Translations under genes and position numbers: made by a program
In this document: in pieces, positions 45,648 through 57,766 of the stretch
Layout of the letters: each line of letters opens with the position of its first letter
Numbering within the stretch: position 1 is the first letter of the stretch
Notes under the pieces: model-generated
Database searches by the model: none
What the model saw: only the letters and a program-made list of their open reading frames with translations
Told to the model about the DNA's origin: nothing
Source: Metamycoplasma subdolum
GTDB taxonomy: Bacteria > Bacillota_I > Bacilli_A > Mycoplasmatales > Metamycoplasmataceae
Assembly: GCF_033546815.1 (NCBI RefSeq)
Contig: NZ_CP137846.1
Coordinates: 590,604 to 654,603 of the forward strand
Reading direction: 5' to 3'
DNA length: 64,000 nucleotides

Positions 45648-45657
45648 TTAGCTTTTC

Positions 45658-45688
45658 AAAAACTTGCCTAAAAAACGGGCAAGTTTTT
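45658..45688 (+). terminator. Terminator after the e(P4)-like gene
   Basis: Stem AAAAACTTGCC/GGCAAGTTTTT with a nine-base loop and a T run. Confidence 0.85.
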
Positions 45689-45787
45689 CTTTTTTGTTTC
45701 AATAAAAAACTTCTTTTAATCTAACCATTTTCTTATCTTTTTAAAAGATATAATTTAATTATTAGCAATAAAAGTAAAGGAGATTTT

Positions 45788-46351
45788 GTGAGAAAAGTTT
45801 ATTTAATTTTAGGTCATCCTAATAAAGATTCATTTAATGGAAAGTTAGTCGATGCTTATGAAAAAAGATTGAAAGAATTAAAGATTGAAGTTAGAAGAGT
45901 TAACTTGATTGATTTAGATTTTGATCTTATTTTAAGAAAGGACAAACAAGAACATCAAAGCACTATTGAAAAAGAACAAGCGAACATTATGTGAGCTGAT
46001 GAACTTATATTCTTTTATCCGCTTTGGTGAGGCAATGTTCCTGCTTTATTAAAAGGTTACATTGACAATGTTTTTACTCATGGTTTTGCTTATAAACATC
46101 ATGAAGATGACCCTTTGTGAGACAAGTTATTAGAAGGTAAAAAAGCAAGGATTTTTTCTACCTGCGATGCATCTAGCGAGTTTGTAAAAACTGACTATAA
46201 AGATTGTGATTTTATTTTTCTTAAAAAAGCAGTATTTTGATTTACAGGAATTAAAACTATTGAGACATATAGAATAGGGGAACTATATATAATGAACGAT
46301 GAAGAAAGAGAAAAGGAAATCAATAAAATAATTAGTACAATAAAAAAATAA
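45788..46351 (+). CDS. NAD(P)H oxidoreductase, flavodoxin-like fold (KefF/MdaB-type)
   Basis: 187 residues. It starts with YLILGHPNKDSFNGKL, the FMN/FAD phosphate loop of this family, and contains DELIFFYPLWWGNVPALLKGYIDNVF, the conserved second flavin-binding stretch (family consensus FPLWWfsmPAiLKGw.DrVf). Enzymes of this group reduce quinones or azo compounds with NAD(P)H. The start is GTG with AAAGGAG six bases upstream. It is a single gene followed by a bidirectional terminator. Its physiological electron acceptor is unknown. Confidence 0.85.
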
Positions 46352-46373
46352 GCGATTTTCCAAAAACGCTTAT
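46348..46373. terminator. Bidirectional terminator
   Basis: Stem ATAAGCG/CGCTTAT overlapping the oxidoreductase stop codon, with A and T runs on the two sides. It serves the two converging genes. Confidence 0.75.
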
Positions 46374-46421
46374 TTTAATGTGTCTTTTTCGGAATTTAAT
46401 GTTTCGAATTTTATGATGAAA

Positions 46422-46841
46422 TTAGAACTTTTCTCATGGACTTTTTTTGTCAGTTATTGCATCAATAATATCGCTTGGAATGTCTTCATAATCTTTTAAT
46501 CCTTGGCTTGTTTCTTTGCTTACTCTGCTTTTGATAATTAAGTAAATTCCAGTGATTATTGGGACAAAGAAAATACCTAGTATTTGGAAGTTTGCAAGCT
46601 TTTTAAGCCAGCCTGCAACTTGGACATTTTTAAGCATCTTTTGTGTAATGCTTGTGATTACAATAAGAGCAATAATAACAACTGCTGTTGGGATTCATAA
46701 AAAGTGTCCTTCACTTGCCCCAGTTTTGACATAATATGCTGCAATTACTGCTACAAAAATATCTAAAACAATTGTTAGAATTATTTGAATAAGTCCAAAT
46801 ATTAATGCTTTCGTTTTGAAAGATTTATCTTCATTTTGCAT
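46422..46841 (-). CDS. Small membrane protein of unknown function
   Basis: 139 residues with three hydrophobic segments (about 12-38, 46-66, 82-107) and a charged C-terminal tail of about 30 residues. The start has AAGGGGGG before it, an unusually G-rich ribosome binding site for this genome. It lies between the dnaK terminator and a bidirectional terminator, so it is a single gene. No motif indicates a function. Confidence 0.7.
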
Positions 46842-46875
46842 TAGTTCCCCCCTTAATGCTTATAGACAATTTTAG

Positions 46876-46908
46876 AAAAAAACTTGCAAAATTATTAGTT
46901 TGCAAGTT
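46876..46908 (-). terminator. Terminator after dnaK
   Basis: Ten-base-pair stem AACTTGCAAA/TTTGCAAGTT with an eight-base loop, followed on the minus strand by five Ts. Confidence 0.85.
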
Positions 46909-46931
46909 ATTTATTCATAAATAAATAAGTT

Positions 46932-48728
<1,797 letters not shown>

Positions 48729-48775
48729 CTAAAAGTTATTTTTATTTATGTTTAACGATAACATACTCTTATATT

Positions 48776-48802
48776 TTAGCACTCTTTTTTATTGAGTGCC
48801 AA
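48776..48802 (-). promoter_or_regulatory. CIRCE operator (HrcA site) and promoter of dnaK
   Basis: Inverted repeat TTAGCACTC-N9-GAGTGCCAA on the plus strand, one base off the consensus. On the minus strand TTGGCA serves as -35 and TAAAAT, 18 bases later, as -10, so HrcA binding would cover the promoter. It is about 57 bases upstream of the start codon. Confidence 0.88.
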
Positions 48803-48824
48803 AAATAATTGATTTTTTTTGAGA

Positions 48825-48833
48825 GAGTGCTAA
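48825..48833 (-). promoter_or_regulatory. Extra CIRCE half-site
   Basis: GAGTGCTAA, a perfect CIRCE half, lies 22 bases beyond the full operator. The partner arm is not present at the expected distance. Confidence 0.55.
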
Positions 48834-48853
48834 CGTCTTAAAAGTAAAAAAAA

Positions 48854-48873
48854 TATTGCCTGTTAAAGCAACA
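48854..48873 (-). terminator. Probable terminator after pyrG
   Basis: Short stem TATTGC/GCAACA with one G-T pair, followed on the minus strand by a T-rich run. It is about 165 bases beyond the pyrG stop. The bases between, 48874-49038, are AT-rich with no gene seen. Confidence 0.45.
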
Positions 48874-49038
48874 CTTTTTAAAATATAACTAATATTACAT
48901 AATGTATCAATAATTTGTTTACTTTTAGACTTAAAATATTAATATTTAAACAGTCATCTATAATTTTTGTAAAGCATCTACAACATTACTTTCATATTAT
49001 TTCTAAATTTCTTCTTAAATTTAAATGTTTTTTATAAA

Positions 49039-50646
49039 TTACTTGTTCTTAAAACAAGCCTTTAAAAATTCATCAAAAAGTGGATTAGATTTTAAAACAC
49101 TTGTTGAGAATTCGGGGTGATATTGAACCCCAATATAGAATGGATGGCTTTTAACTTCACAGATTTCTGCGTTTCAATTTTTAGGGTTATAACCACTAAA
49201 AATAAACTCTTCATCTTGCAGTGTTTCAATATAATGTTTGCTGATTTCAAAACGATGTCTATGACGTGCAAAGAAGTTTTGATTGCCATAAATTTTTTCA
49301 GCAAGTGAGTTCTTTTCAACTTCAATTTCATCATTTCCAAGTCTTAAAGAACCACCAAGTTTATCTTTATCTCCATTGTCATAAAATGGAACTAAAACAA
49401 AAGTTTGTTTCTTATTTTTTTCTGCAAATTCTTGACTTGTTGCATCTTTGAATCCTAGTTTTCGTGCTTGACTTACAGACATTGCTTGGAAGCCTAAACA
49501 AATACCTAAGGTTGGAATTTTGTTTTCTCTTGTATAAGTTGCAACATTTACTTTTGATTCAAAACCACGAGCTCCAAAGCCTGGCAAAATCATAACTCCG
49601 TCATAATCTTTTACTGTTTCTTCAATGTTTTCCTCATTAATTTCATCAGCATTAATTAATTTGTATTCAAGTTCAAAATTTTGATGTGAAGCAGCAATCT
49701 TTAGTGATGAAATTATTGAAAGATAAGCATCTTCAAGACCCATATATTTCCCAACAAGTAAGACTTTAACTTTTTTGTCTTTTTTAGATAAAACTTTTTT
49801 AACAAAAGTTTCTCAAGGCTTATTTGCTTCTTTATCTATTGGCTGTTTAATTTTGAAATGTTCATAAATAATTTCTAGGATTTTTTGTTTTTCAAAATAA
49901 AGTGGAATTTGATAAATATTAGCAATATCTGGAACGTTTATAACGTGACTTGGATGAACGAAACTAGTTTCAGCAATTTTATTAATAATATTTAAATCAA
50001 TTTCACCTTGAGATCTTAAAAGTAAGATCTGTGGGTTGATGCCATATGAACGCAAGGTTGAAATTGAAACTTGTGAAGGTTTTGATTTATATTCCTTTGA
50101 ACTTGTTAAAAAAGGAACATAAGAAAGGTGAGCAAACATTACCTTTTTTGGATTAAGGTTAGCAAACTTACTTAATGCATAAATAAAAGGCATTGATTCA
50201 ATGTCACCAACAGTACCTCCAATTTCAATAAGCACAAAATCAGGTTTATGTTTCTTTTCAATCTTCTCAATTCTTTCAATTATTTCATTAATGACATGAG
50301 GTACAACTTGAACAGTTTTTCCATTATAAAATCCATTTCTTTCTTTTTCAAAAATGTTGGTATAAATTCTTCCGCTCGTTAAATTGCTTTCACGGGTTAA
50401 TTTGACATCCATAAATCTTTCATAATGTCCAAGGTCAAGATCTGTTTCTCCGCCATCAGCTGTTACATAAACTTCACCATGTTCATTTGGGCTCATTACC
50501 CCTGGATCTATGTTAAGATATGGATCTAATTTTAAAGCGAAGATTTTAAAACCTTGTGCTTTAAGCAAATTTCCAATACTTGCTACAGAGACTCCTTTTC
50601 CAAGCCCAGAAAGTACACCGCCTGTTACTACAATAAATTTAGTCAT
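49039..50646 (-). CDS. pyrG: CTP synthase
   Basis: 535 residues. The N-terminal synthetase domain begins FIVVTGGVLSGLGKGVS and includes the DPYLNIDPGVMSPNEHGEVYV and IEIGGTVGDIES motifs. The C-terminal class I glutamine amidotransferase domain has the nucleophile in GICLGFQAM and the His-Glu pair in HPEFS. It makes CTP from UTP, ATP and glutamine. The usual synthetase motif SLGKG reads SGLGKG. The start has AAGGAAA upstream. In-frame TGA codons at the domain junction encode Trp. It may be transcribed with the DHH genes or separately, since a hairpin lies between them. Confidence 0.97.
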
Positions 50647-50687
50647 ATTTTTCCTTTACTTAATTATTAATATAAATATTTTAAAAT

Positions 50688-50718
50688 AAAAAGTGCCTAT
50701 TATAATAAAGACACCTTT
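50688..50718 (-). terminator. Terminator after the DHH phosphodiesterase pair
   Basis: Imperfect stem AAAGGTGTC/GGCACTTTT (minus strand, two G-T pairs) followed by TTTTTATTTT. Confidence 0.6.
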
Positions 50719-50721
50719 AGA

Positions 50722-51714
50722 TTACAAGTTATCATAATCTTTTAAGTTTAAAACTTCTTTTTCTAAATCTTCAATAACCTGAGGAATTAGCTTTTCATCT
50801 TTAATTTGGGCTCCACTTGCTCTATGATGGCCGCCACCGTTTCATTTTATGGCAACATTTCTAACACAAGCTCCGTTTGATCTAAATTCGCAACGAATTG
50901 CATCTTCTTTTTCTTGAGTAAAGAAAACTCAAGCCTTTGCATCGTCAATGTTTGCTAAAGCAAAAGGTCTGTTCGCTTGAAGTGGATCATTAATTCCAAG
51001 TTTCTTTTGATCTTTTAATGAAAAGTAGAATGAAACAACTTGTTTATTTATTTTCATATTTTGATTGATGAAAGATTGAATTTTTAAATCATGTGAAGTT
51101 TTTTTAGCCATTTCTTCGTGAATTAAGTCTTTTTTGGCGCCATTTTCTCAAAGGTAAGCAACTAAATTTAAAGTTTTAGCATTAGTTGTTCCGGTTGTTA
51201 ATCTGACTGAATCAGTATAGATTCCTAAATAAAGTGCTGTTGCTGCTTCAGGACTCATTTTTCAATTTAAGAAATAAGCAAGTTCTGTTACTTGTTGAGC
51301 AGCAGCGGGAGCTTCTGGTTCAACTCAACGAATTGAAGCATAAAGATCATCTTCGTTTGGATGATGGTCAATTCTTAAACAATCATCAAAAACAAAGTTA
51401 TCTAAATATTCACGACATTCAAGTCTTTCTTTAAAGTTAGCATCAACAATTATTGCAAGTGAAGATTTAATTTTTCCTTCAGGAAGTTTATCCATTTTTA
51501 AATCTAAATAAGGGAATAAATTTTTAGAATCACCGATTGCGTAAACTTTTTTATCAGGAAAGTTTGCTTCAATAAGTTTTTTAAGTCCTCTTTGACTTCC
51601 AAGGCAATCTCCATCTGGTCTGATGTGGTGATAAATAATAATGTTTTTATAAGATTTTATTTGATTTTCAATTTTCTTAAAAAGTGCAAGTTTTTCTTTA
51701 GTAATTTTAAGCAT
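50722..51714 (-). CDS. DHH/DHHA1 phosphodiesterase, NrnA/PdeM-like (copy 1)
   Basis: 330 residues. The DHH domain carries HHIRPDGDCLGSQ, a VDAN motif and the name motif RIDHHP. The DHHA1 domain ends with a glycine-rich GGGHHRASG motif that binds the substrate phosphate. Family members hydrolyse short oligoribonucleotides, pAp or c-di-AMP (NrnA, MgpA, PdeM). The ATG at 51714 overlaps the stop of the preceding paralogue by eight bases; a TTG nine bases further upstream is possible but less likely. It is similar to copy 2 throughout, so the two arose by tandem duplication. Confidence 0.88.
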
Positions 51715-52678
51715 GTTTTTCAACCTCTTCTTTTAAGTCTTGAATTAAGTTTTTCATATCTTTTTTGTTCTTGCAAGTTGCACCTGCTGCAACTTCATGT
51801 CCTCCGCCAGGAGCATATTTTTCACAAATATGATTAATTCAAATTCCGTTTGATCTAACTCTTGCTCTAATGTTTCCATTAGGTTCATCTATAAAAAGTA
51901 CTCATACTTTTGAATCGCCAATGTTTCCTAAAACACTTACATCAACAGCTTCAAGATGATTTAATTTAAATTTATCCATAAGCTTTTTAGTTACGTGGAA
52001 GTAAATAACTTTGCCTTCTTTTTTGTAGTTTAACATCATATAAGCGTTAAAACGAACTTTTCTTTCATCACGATAAGAAAGCGGTAAATTTATTGATCAA
52101 ACTTTAAATCCTTCAGCATTATGAAGATATGAAGTGACATCAAAAGTTCTTTTTTGAACGTATTCAAAGTTAAATCTACCAGAGTCTGTGTTAATTCCTA
52201 AATAAGTATATTTAGCGGCATTAAGTGAAACTTTTCATTTTGCCATCATTGCAATATAAGCAATTTGTTCAGCCGCAGCAGCAAATGTTTCATCTTCTCA
52301 AGTATAGTCATATTTAATATCTGGATCAACTGGGTGATGGTCAATTCTTAACATTTTAGTAAATGATTTTTTCAAGATATATTCAGAAAATTGAATTCTT
52401 CCTGAAGAGTTAGCATCAACAACAACACCAAGTGAGTTTTCAAAGTATTTTTTATCAACTTCTTCAAACTTGTCAAAATCTCAAGTTAAGAATGGGAAGT
52501 TGCCAACTGCATCACCAAATACAAAAACATTTTTATGAGGATAATTTGTTCTTAAAAATTCACGAAGTCCGAATTGACTTCCAAGGCAATCACCATCAGG
52601 TCTGATGTGGTGAAAAATAAAAATGTTGTCATATTTTTCAAGTGCATCAAGTGCAGTTTTTCAATTATTTTTTGCCAT
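51707..52678 (-). CDS. DHH/DHHA1 phosphodiesterase, NrnA/PdeM-like (copy 2)
   Basis: 323 residues, with the same architecture as the gene after it: HHIRPDGDCLGSQ near residue 22, VVDANSSG, RIDHHP, and GGGHEVAAG in the DHHA1 domain. All metal-binding residues of the family seem to be present. Its substrate could be nanoRNA, pAp or c-di-AMP/pApA. Two adjacent copies suggest divided labour. The ribosome binding site is AAGGAGAAAA. It is the first gene of this unit. The closest c-di-AMP cyclase gene is about 3.6 kb away. Confidence 0.88.
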
Positions 52679-52975
52679 AAAATTTTTCTCCTTAATTTAG
52701 CTAATTTAACTAAATTATATAATTATAACTATTTTTAACAATTAGCGGGACTTTTGGCTTATAAACTTGAGTTAAATTAAAAAGAAAAAATATATTGAAA
52801 AATATTAGACTAAAAATTTCAAATTTCTTCTTTAATAAGAATGTTTTTTAAATTTTTGAATGTTCAAAATTGTTCAATCTTTTTCAATATAATTCTTGAC
52901 ATTTTGATAAAAAAATAATTATGTTACTTTTTATTTATTTTAAATAAGTTAAAATGTTATTAAAAGGAAAAAAAC

Positions 52976-54508
52976 ATGGGAAATAAATTGGATTATTTAA
53001 ATAAGTTTCAAAAATTGATTGATTTTGGAAACTCACCAGCAGCATTGGCTGTTATGATTGTTATCTTTATTGTAACAATTGGGTTAGGTTTTTTAATTGG
53101 TTTTATTAAAGGCACAAGATCAGCAATTTATGTAACTTGTTTTACATTAGTTGGGCTTGGTGCCGGAGTTGGTATTGCTATTCCAACATCAAAATTAGCA
53201 ATGAAAAATATCATTGAACCATTAATAGTAAAAACCACTAATACAAATACAATTGACCTTGGGCAAATGGATAAAGTCATTGCTTCACTTATTGTTTATA
53301 TTGTGTTGATTGGATTTCTTGCAATTGGTGGTTTTATCGCAATCTTTATTAGAGGTTGATTAAGAGAACCACTTGAATTAAGAAAAGTTGAAGGTAGATC
53401 AACAATTGGATATCGTGCAATTGGAGGCGTTCTTCAAGCGGCAGCCGCAATTCCAGCAGGTATTCTTTCTGCAAACGTTGCTGCATTAAGTGGAGGTTAC
53501 AAACAAAACTATTATGGTTGAGTTGACAAAAGTGTAAAAATCTTAACTTTTGGTCAAACAAGAGGACTAAATAACATTGGTAACTTAATTGGAGCAGGTA
53601 CTGAATTTTATAGAAATAAACAAAATTTACAAGAAACAGTTCAAGGTTTCAAAAATAAGGCTATGAACGAAAATAACTGAGAGTTTTATTTAAATGGTAA
53701 AGTTATACCACCAGATGCCTTATTTATTCAAGAACAAGAAATAGCTGAATTTAAAGAAATTTTGACTAAAGTTCAAAAGGGCGAAGGTTTAACTGAAAAA
53801 GAAACTGCAAAACTAGCATTGTATGATGAAAAATACAAGGCAATTAAAGAAGATTTAATTAATGAAATAATAGCAATGCTTGGAAAAGAAGACAAAAACG
53901 AGAAAATAAAAGATAAAGTTCTTGCAAACAAAACTACATTGCTTGCAGAAAAAGAAGTTAAACAAGTAATTGTTGCAAAATTTTTCCCTTGGTTTTTAGA
54001 AAAAACCAACAAGCAAAACCCAAATCCTGCAACTGAAGAAGATCAAAAAATTAATAAATTAATCTCAGATCAAATTAATTTATTGAGTGAAATTGTAAGA
54101 ATTGCTACTTTAACAGACATTTCAACTCACATTTTCTGACAAATTGTTAATCTAATGTTAGATCAAACAATGATTGAAGTTATTGACAGAGTTTTACAAA
54201 TTGTTGATGTTAAAATAGGCAAAATCAAAGTTGAGCTTGCAACTTTAGGTGTAAATCTAAGCGAAACAAAATTATTTGTAAGAATTGCAAAAAATGATGA
54301 TCAATACTATAAAGATTTAAATTTAAAAACAGATGATCTAAATGAACTTAATCTAGCAGTTATTGTAAAAAGTTCACGTGCTAAATGATTCATTAATAAA
54401 TTTATGGATTTAGCAACTAAGCAAGCAAATTACAAACCAATTCATGAAGAAACTTTAAAAATTTATTCACAAGTTGTAAATCAAATGTTTGGAACAATAA
54501 TTAAATAG
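52976..54508 (+). CDS. Membrane protein of unknown function (CvpA-like N-terminus)
   Basis: 510 residues. Three or four hydrophobic segments occupy residues about 20-170. The phrase LIGFIKGTRSAIYVTCFTLVGLGAGVG recalls the start of CvpA-family proteins (G-x-x-R/K-G followed by a glycine-rich helix), a weak match. The remaining about 330 residues are helical, Lys/Glu-rich and probably soluble. Its promoter region (52679-52975) holds TTGACA at 52896-52901 and AT-rich DNA, and AAAGGAAAA precedes the ATG. A strong bidirectional terminator follows. Function unknown. Confidence 0.65.
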
Positions 54509-54515
54509 AACAAAA

Positions 54516-54542
54516 AAAGGTGCTTTGAAAGGGCACCTTTTT
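54516..54542. terminator. Bidirectional terminator before pgk end
   Basis: Eight-base-pair stem AAAGGTGC/GCACCTTT with A and T runs, between converging genes. Confidence 0.85.
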
Positions 54543-54556
54543 ATTTTTAGTTTCTA

Positions 54557-55750
54557 TTATTTATCTTGAATTGCTTCAATTCCAGGTAATTCTTTTCCTT
54601 GAACAAATTCAATTGAAGCTCCACCACCAGTTGAGATAAATGAGAATTTGTCTTGATATCCTAATTTATTAATAGCAGCAGCTGAATCACCACCACCTAC
54701 AACTGAGTAAGCAGATTTGTTTTTACTAATTTCAATAGCAATTTTACGTGTTCCCATTTCAAAATTTGAAAATTCAGTAACACCTAAAGGACCATTTCAG
54801 AAAATAGTTTTTGCTTTTGCAATTTCTTGAGCAAAAATCTTGACTGTTTTAGGACCAACATCAAGCCCTTCAAATCCATCAGGAATATTTGGGTTTTTAG
54901 GATTAGTGTAAATTACTTTATTATTAGCAAATTCTTTAGAAATACCGAAGTCAACAGGTAGAACAATTTTGTCATTGTATTCTTCTAAAAACTTCTTAGC
55001 AAGTTCAACTTTGTCATCTTCACAAAGTGAATTTCCAATATTGTGTCCTTGTGCTTTCTTGAAGGTGTAAGCCATTCCACCACCAATTAAAACTTTGTCA
55101 GCAACGGTGAAAAGCCTTTCTAAAACTTTAATTTTATCTGAAACTTTTGCACCACCAATTACTGCTACAAAAGGACGTTCAAAACCATCTAATAGTTTTG
55201 ATAAGTGTTTAACTTCTTCTTCCATTAAGAAGCCAAGTGCACTTTCTTTTGCAAATTGTGCTACTCCAACAGTTGATGCGTGAGCACGATGTGCAGTTGC
55301 AAAAGCGTCATTAATAAATACATCACCTAAACTTGCTCATTCTTTTGCAAGTGCTTCATTATTTGTAGATTCAGCTTTGTCATTTAGATCTTCAAAACGA
55401 GTGTTTTCTAAAAATAATATTTGTCCAGGTTTTAAATTTTTAGCAGCATCTCTTACTTCTTGTCCACGAGTTTCTTGAATAAAGAATACTTCTCTTTTAA
55501 TTAAATTGCAGAATTCTTTTACAACAGGTAAAAGTGTTTTTTGTTCTTTTTCAACTTCTGATTTAACTCTTCCTAAATGGCTTAAAAGAATTAATGAAGC
55601 ACCTTCACCTAAAATGTATTTTATAGTTGGTAAAGTTGAAACGATTCTTTTGTTATCAACAACTTTTCCATTTTCAACTGGAACGTTAAAGTCAACTCTT
55701 AGGATAACTTTTTTTCCGCCCAATTTCAAATCTTTAATAGTTTTTTTCAT
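54557..55750 (-). CDS. pgk: Phosphoglycerate kinase
   Basis: 397 residues, full length. Motifs include [47 protein letters not shown] and the C-terminal [10 protein letters not shown]. It makes ATP from 1,3-bisphosphoglycerate in glycolysis, a main energy source for fermenting mycoplasmas. It is a single gene. The start was set at the ATG that gives the standard MKKTIKDL N-terminus. Divergent promoters for pgk and the CdaM unit must lie in 55751-55861. Confidence 0.97.
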
Positions 55751-55861
55751 TTTTTAAGTTAGCTCCGTCTTCTATACTTATGTCAATCTGTGATTGCATT
55801 ATAAATTATAAAAAAGTTTATAATTATTAAATAAAAATAACAAAATTTTAAAGGTAAACTT

Positions 55862-56260
55862 ATGGCACAGAAGCAAAAAGACACAAGAAGTTTAATTTAT
55901 GACCCTGATGAAGATACCACTTCAAAACTTATTAAAGACTTTCAAATTTATAAAAAGAACGCAGTTTTCATCAAAGATTATTCTGAGATGGAAATTTTTG
56001 AGAATTTCAAAGAAATTCGTTGAATGAAAATCATTGATGAAAAACTTGAAGAATATGTTGATGAAACTAAAAAACGTCAAAACAAAATTAGGATTAAATA
56101 TAATGCTTATACTGAGTTTGAAAATTGATCAGAGTCGCCTTTAGCGCAAACAACTCGTCCACTTTCTAAAGGAGTTAGACTTGCAATAATTGGAATTTGT
56201 ACCTTAATTTTTATCGCAATGGTGTTAATTATTTATACACTTACCAAATGATTATTATAG
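55862..56260 (+). CDS. Small single-span membrane protein coupled to diadenylate cyclase
   Basis: 132 residues. The first about 95 are polar and charged with no recognisable domain. One hydrophobic helix (about 106-127) lies at the C-terminus, so it is probably a tail-anchored protein facing the cytoplasm. It ends 11 bases before the diadenylate cyclase start, and AAGGAG for that gene overlaps the gap, so the two share an mRNA. By position it could regulate the cyclase, as CdaR does in Firmicutes, but it has no YbbR repeats and is not a CdaR homologue that I can see. Confidence 0.72.
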
Positions 56261-56271
56261 AAGGAGATAGA

Positions 56272-56856
56272 ATGACTGAGAAAATTCTTTTATATACAAT
56301 TTTAGGTATGGTTTGCTTTTTATTTTTAGTTTCATTTGCACGTTATCTTTTTCTTTTTGTATCACATGTTAAGAAACTAAAAACAAAAAGAGAGGCATTA
56401 GGACAATCAACAAAAATTCGTTTGATTCACCAACTTAGAGAAGCTTTAGAATATCTTTCAAGAAACAGAACTGGAGCAATTATTACTATTGAAAACCATG
56501 ATAATTTAGATCTTTTAAGAACAGACGGAATTATCATTGATGCTAATATTTCAAGTTCATTAATTATTGCAATTTTTAACAAAAAAAGTCCTTTACATGA
56601 TGGAGCAATAATTATTCGTGGCAATAAAATTTACTATGCTTCAACCTATTACAAAATTACTAAAAAATCAATTGATAATAAGTATGGTGCAAGACATAGA
56701 GCAGGAATGGGGATTAGTGAAATTTGTGATGCGACAACCTTAATTGTTTCTGAGGAAACTGGTGGAATTTCGCTAGCACAACAAGGAACATTGAGACAAA
56801 TTTTGCCTGAACAATTACAAGAAGTTCTATCTGATATTTTTCAAGAAACTGTGTAA
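56272..56856 (+). CDS. cdaM: Diadenylate cyclase, CdaM-type (c-di-AMP synthase)
   Basis: 194 residues. One N-terminal membrane helix (about 7-30) precedes a DAC domain with the two active-site motifs DGA (110-112) and RHR (141-143), plus the end motif EETGGISLA. It joins two ATP into cyclic di-AMP. A single membrane helix rather than the three of CdaA is the form described as CdaM in mycoplasmas. The ATG at 56272 has AAGGAG before it. Upstream in-frame starts were rejected because they overlap the preceding gene and add a spurious segment. The product may be hydrolysed by the DHH/DHHA1 enzymes encoded nearby. Confidence 0.88.
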   Translation: MTEKILLYTILGMVCFLFLVSFARYLFLFVSHVKKLKTKREALGQSTKIRLIHQLREALEYLSRNRTGAIITIENHDNLDLLRTDGIIIDANISSSLIIAIFNKKSPLHDGAIIIRGNKIYYASTYYKITKKSIDNKYGARHRAGMGISEICDATTLIVSEETGGISLAQQGTLRQILPEQLQEVLSDIFQETV

Positions 56857-56867
56857 TATCAAAAATC

Positions 56868-56896
56868 AAAAAGCAACTTGGATTAAGTTGCTTTTT
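56868..56896 (+). terminator. Terminator after the cyclase gene
   Basis: Twelve-base-pair perfect stem AAAAAGCAACTT/AAGTTGCTTTTT with a five-base loop. It can serve both converging genes. Confidence 0.88.
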
Positions 56897-56911
56897 AAAA
56901 TTTCTTATTTT

Positions 56912-57541
56912 CTAAATATCGCCACTTTCACGCAACATTTTTTCAATACCTGCTGTTAGATTTTTTGAAAAAACTCCATTTTTATTTTTGAACTGATCAT
57001 ATAAAAAATCAAGTTCATCATATAAACGATAAATTAGTTCTAAAGGATAGTTATAAGCTTCGATTGAAGTCTTGAAATCCATTCAATCAATAACGTTAAA
57101 CTCTTTATCAATATAACTTTTAATATCAATGTCAAGGTCAATATATTTAATGACTTGTTTATCTATGAAAAACGGACTTGCCAAATTAACATAAATGTAG
57201 TTCGGTTTGTTCTTATTTAAAGTTACTGATGCATTATAAAAATGATTCTTTGCAAAGAAAAATAAGATTGGATCTGAAACAACTCAGTTAATATCTTTTT
57301 CTTGGACTTTTGATTTCATAAGTAAGACCACAACAAAGTCATTAAGGTTCGCAATTATTTTAGCCCCTTCATATTGACGGTATAAAGTTCCGTCATATTT
57401 ATAAGCTTTGATGGTTGTAATTTGCCCCATATTAAAAAGGTGGCGTGGCCGATTTTTTACTTGAAAGTCATAGCAAGGTGCTGACATTAAATCGTCAAAG
57501 CATTGTATATCATTCGCTTTATTTATTTCTTGTTTTTTCAT
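56912..57541 (-). CDS. DUF402 family protein (Ntdp-like)
   Basis: 209 residues. The core contains a YIYVNLASPFFIDKQVIKYIDLDIDIKSYIDKEFNVID stretch, which matches the DUF402 fold, where the Asp/Glu residues bind metal and phosphate. Related proteins are nucleoside tri/diphosphatases (Ntdp in Staphylococcus) and FomD. Such enzymes act on nucleotides in the cytoplasm. The start follows AGGAAAAA. It is a single gene and the substrate is not known here. Confidence 0.75.
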
Positions 57542-57766
57542 GTTTTTTCCTATATATTCTAAAGTTCTGATAATTATGATTTTTTAATTAAATTGAAGCT
57601 GATTAATTTAAAACAGCTGCTCTAATTATAGATAAAATGAGCAAGAAAAATGAATAAAATGTAATTCTTAAATTAATAACAAAAAATAAGTTATATTAAG
57701 AAATAAAAAATGAAAACTTACAAAGTATAATTAATTTGTATAAAATCAGGAGGATACAAAATAAAA

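Noticed and set aside
51715..51723. TTG start for the first DHH gene
   Set aside because: The ATG at 51714 overlaps the upstream stop in a typical coupling arrangement and gives the same protein apart from three residues.
56197..56271. Possible longer N-terminus of the diadenylate cyclase
   Set aside because: It overlaps the preceding gene in another frame, lacks a ribosome binding site, and the ATG at 56272 has AAGGAG.
57542..57766. Small gene or RNA in the gap before the DJ-1/PfpI gene
   Set aside because: Only very short frames and AT-rich promoter-like DNA are present; the AGCTG/CAGCT pairing is isolated.
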